Source of the DNA: Kitasatospora phosalacinea
Lineage (GTDB): Bacteria > Actinomycetota > Actinomycetes > Streptomycetales > Streptomycetaceae
DNA length: 60,012 nt
Direction: 5' to 3'
Assembly (NCBI RefSeq): GCF_030268885.1
Contig: NZ_BSSA01000038.1
Coordinates: 15,651-75,662 of the forward strand
Shown: positions 58,313-60,012 of the stretch, one piece after another
Layout of the letters: each line of letters opens with the position of its first letter
How positions within the stretch are numbered: the stretch's first letter is position 1
The notes under the pieces: model-generated
Database searches by the model: none
What the model was told of the DNA's origin: nothing
Seen by the model: only the letters and a program-made list of their open reading frames with translations
Translations under genes and position numbers: made by a program

Positions 58313-59289
58313 CTCCCGGCAACGACGTCCTGGTCACCGGCGCAGCCGGGTTCATCGGCCGCCACACCGTGACTGCCTTGCACCGCACTGGCCACCAGGT
58401 CACCGCCGTCGATCTGCGCCCGGCCCCGGCCCACCTCATCGGCATGGCCCGGTGGCACCGCGGTGACTTCGCCGACCCGGACCTCCTCGCCGAAGTCGCG
58501 GCCGGCTGCTACGCCACCGTCGTCCACCAGGCCGGAAACAGCGACACCCGAGCCACAGCCGGGCCAGAGCTGGACGAGACCAACACTGCCGGCCCGCTCC
58601 GCCTGGCCGACGCCTGCCGCGCCGCAGGCGCCCGCCTGATCTACGCCTCCTCGCACTCCGTCTACGGCACCCTCCACCACCGCATGCCCATCGCCGAGGA
58701 CGCCGACACCAACCCCAGCCGCTGCTCCGGACCGCTGAACCCCTACGCGGCGTCCAAGCTCGCCCTCGACCAGCAGATGCGCACCCGACACACCACCGGC
58801 CTCGACTGGATCGGGCTGCGCTACACCAACGTCTTCGGACCTGACGAGACCGACAAGGGCCCCATGGCCTCGATCCTGTCCCAACTCCTGCGCCAAGCAG
58901 CGGACACCGGCCGGATCCGTGTCTTCGACGACTCCCTCACTGCTGCCCGCGACTACATCCCAGTCGAGACCGTCACCGCCACCATCGCCCAGCTCGCCAC
59001 CGCTCAGCCGCCGGTGCCGGCCGCGGTCTACAACCTCGGCGCCGGCTTCGCCGTCTCCTTCGCCGACCTCGCGCAGTGGTGCGCGAGACTGCACCGCGAG
59101 ACCATCGACCGGCCGCTACACGTCGAGCTCGTACCGAACCCCGTGACAGCCGCCTACCAGTACTTCACCTGCGCGGACATGACCGCGCTCGACAAAGCCC
59201 TGCCCGACCGGCCGACCATCACGGCCGCGTCCGTCGAAGCCCGCGCCGCCGAACTGTTCGAGATCTTCCGCGGCCGTGCGGCAGAGTGA
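58309..59289 (+). CDS. NAD-dependent epimerase (HldD-like)
   Basis: 326 residues; ATG 58309 overlaps the previous stop (ATGA). SDR features: VLVTGAAGFIGRHTV dinucleotide site, ASSHSVYG Ser region and YAASKLALD (YxxxK). LRYTNVFGPDETDKGPMASI and VYNLGAGFAVSF follow. Position after GmhA-HldE suggests ADP-D-glycero-D-manno-heptose 6-epimerase, though sequence alone fits other nucleotide-sugar epimerases or dehydratases. Confidence 0.82.
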   Translation: MTPGNDVLVTGAAGFIGRHTVTALHRTGHQVTAVDLRPAPAHLIGMARWHRGDFADPDLLAEVAAGCYATVVHQAGNSDTRATAGPELDETNTAGPLRLADACRAAGARLIYASSHSVYGTLHHRMPIAEDADTNPSRCSGPLNPYAASKLALDQQMRTRHTTGLDWIGLRYTNVFGPDETDKGPMASILSQLLRQAADTGRIRVFDDSLTAARDYIPVETVTATIAQLATAQPPVPAAVYNLGAGFAVSFADLAQWCARLHRETIDRPLHVELVPNPVTAAYQYFTCADMTALDKALPDRPTITAASVEARAAELFEIFRGRAAE

Positions 59290-59572
59290 ACCGGTACCGA
59301 CAGCTGGCCGTGGTCGGCTACGGCGGGCCGTGTTCCTCGACCGCGATGGCACCCTCACCGAACCCCGCCACTACCCCTCCGCCCCCGATGACCTCGTCCT
59401 CTTCTCCGGCATCGGACCACCGCTGCGCGCTCTCCAGGACGACGGCTTCGCCCTGCTCGTCGTCACCAACCAAAGCGGCCTCGCACGTGGGCTGTTCGAC
59501 GAGGAGGACCTGGCCGCGATGCACCGATACCTAGGGCGTGTTTTGAAAGTGCTGATCACAGCCGATCGTTGA
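59276..59572 (+). pseudogene. Truncated GmhB-like HAD phosphatase
   Basis: A GTG at 59276 overlaps the epimerase end by 14 bases. HAD-IIIA motif I is AVFLDRDGTLTEPRHYP and motif II is LLVVTNQSGLARGLF, as in D,D-heptose 1,7-bisphosphate phosphatase GmhB (~180 residues). After AAMHRYL the host sequence stops at CTAG (59531-59534) and the frame runs through insertion-sequence DNA to a stop at 59572. Motif III Lys and the motif IV acidic residues are lost, so the protein should be inactive. Confidence 0.8.
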
Positions 59573-59620
59573 TGGCTGCGACCAGCACGGTCCTGGTGTC
59601 GCGATGGCTCCGTGCCGCGA
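59535..59620 (-). mobile_element. Insertion-sequence end remnant
   Basis: ggcgtgttttgaaagtgctg starts right after CTAG at 59531-59534, like the ends of IS5-type elements of Streptomyces. On the minus strand the adjoining bases read TRTVLVAAINDRL and a stop at 59558-59556, resembling a transposase C terminus. No complete transposase follows before the next gene at 59664, so only a fragment remains. The right limit is approximate. Confidence 0.5.
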
Positions 59621-59663
59621 GCCCGGCCCGCAAAAGAACGCGACACCGCGCGCGGGCCTGGCG

Positions 59664-60012
59664 ATGATGGCAGTCATGACGGATGGAACCGGACCTGAGC
59701 CGCTGGGCCTGTGCATCGTGGCCAATATCGCCCCGGAGACCAGCCAGGGCGAAGGCGGGCTAGAGATTCGCAAGGGGCATCGGCACTTCGTGCCGGGGGC
59801 GAAGGTGTGGGTCGCACCGCCGGGCTGGGGCGACGGCGGCGAAAGCGTCATCGTGGCCGGACGCCACCGGGGAAATAGCCGCCGTTACGCGCGAATCGTG
59901 ATCAAGAGGCGGTTCCTCGTAAACTTCCGGGTCCGCGCCGTCTACAGCCCGGCGCTGGTAAGGGCGTTGACAGCGGCGGAGCCCGGCGAGGAGAAGGAGT
60001 CCGGCGCCCGCT
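59664..60012 (+). CDS. Protein of unknown function, 3' end outside window
   Basis: Open from ATG 59664 (a second ATG at 59667) to the window end, at least 116 residues. The visible part reads LGLCIVANIAPETSQGEGGLEI, GHRHFVPGAKVWVAPPGWGD and SVIVAGRHRGNSRRYARIVI, a beta-rich pattern, with RVRAVYSPALVRALTAAEPG toward the end. No family is recognised; it lies outside the heptose cluster beyond the IS remnant. Confidence 0.6.
   Translation, partial: MMAVMTDGTGPEPLGLCIVANIAPETSQGEGGLEIRKGHRHFVPGAKVWVAPPGWGDGGESVIVAGRHRGNSRRYARIVIKRRFLVNFRVRAVYSPALVRALTAAEPGEEKESGAR

Noticed and set aside
1..60012. tRNA or rRNA genes
   Set aside because: I scanned intergenic spaces by eye for cloverleaf arms and conserved rRNA stretches and saw none; a dedicated search was not possible.

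Overview
High GC throughout, frequent GTG and TTG starts, many 4-bp stop/start overlaps (GTGA, ATGA) and rare TTA leucine codons point to a Streptomyces-type actinomycete. The window looks like an accessory, biosynthetic part of the chromosome bounded by insertion sequences.

Left edge (1-5.7 kb): the 3' end of a WD40-repeat gene, then two IS701-family-like elements inserted side by side (615-2173 and 2178-4113), separated and flanked by CTAG. Removing both elements plus two CTAG copies rebuilds a 49-residue single-helix membrane peptide gene. Next come a SLATT-like two-helix membrane protein in lower-GC DNA and a divergent membrane-anchored protein of unknown role.

Main block (5.7-29.6 kb): a class I lanthipeptide locus of the FxLD type. 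A TauD-like oxygenase (26933-27826), a 53-residue precursor (26704-26865), a LanB dehydratase, a LanC cyclase and a fused elimination-like/methyltransferase protein begin a tightly coupled leftward series of about 21 genes. Downstream in the same direction lie a TPR-like protein, an HhH-GPD DNA glycosylase, seven genes holding eleven Nudix domains (one three-Nudix protein, one two-Nudix protein, one Nudix-Nudix-GNAT protein), a methyltransferase, a kinase of the APH fold, GNAT, HIT, an ABC exporter, a MazG-like protein and a small LysR-type HTH protein. A Nudix gene and an XRE regulator run divergently from the oxygenase. The operon is strikingly rich in enzymes that act on nucleotides or damaged DNA bases.

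Middle (29.7-47.9 kb): GH15 hydrolase, a nucleoside deoxyribosyltransferase-like protein, two LuxR-type HTH proteins, a MurC-like protein without its P-loop lysine, a glutamine-synthetase-like ligase and an APC permease, then XRE/TPR regulators, an S9 peptidase and a RibD-C reductase. A 45-residue peptide gene overlaps the start of an asparagine-synthetase-like protein that lacks the glutaminase half, a possible small RiPP system. A GNAT and another Nudix gene follow.

Right (48.1-59.5 kb): a rightward set comprising radical SAM, P450, SHMT-like PLP enzyme, GT9 glycosyltransferase, NodU/CmcH carbamoyltransferase, an acyltransferase-esterase fusion, a GmhA-HldE fusion, an HldD-like epimerase and a GmhB-like phosphatase cut short by an IS remnant. 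I infer an ADP-heptose pathway feeding a heptosylated, carbamoylated and acylated natural product. TTA codons at codon 13 of the P450 and codon 16 of the GmhA-HldE gene suggest bldA-dependent expression.
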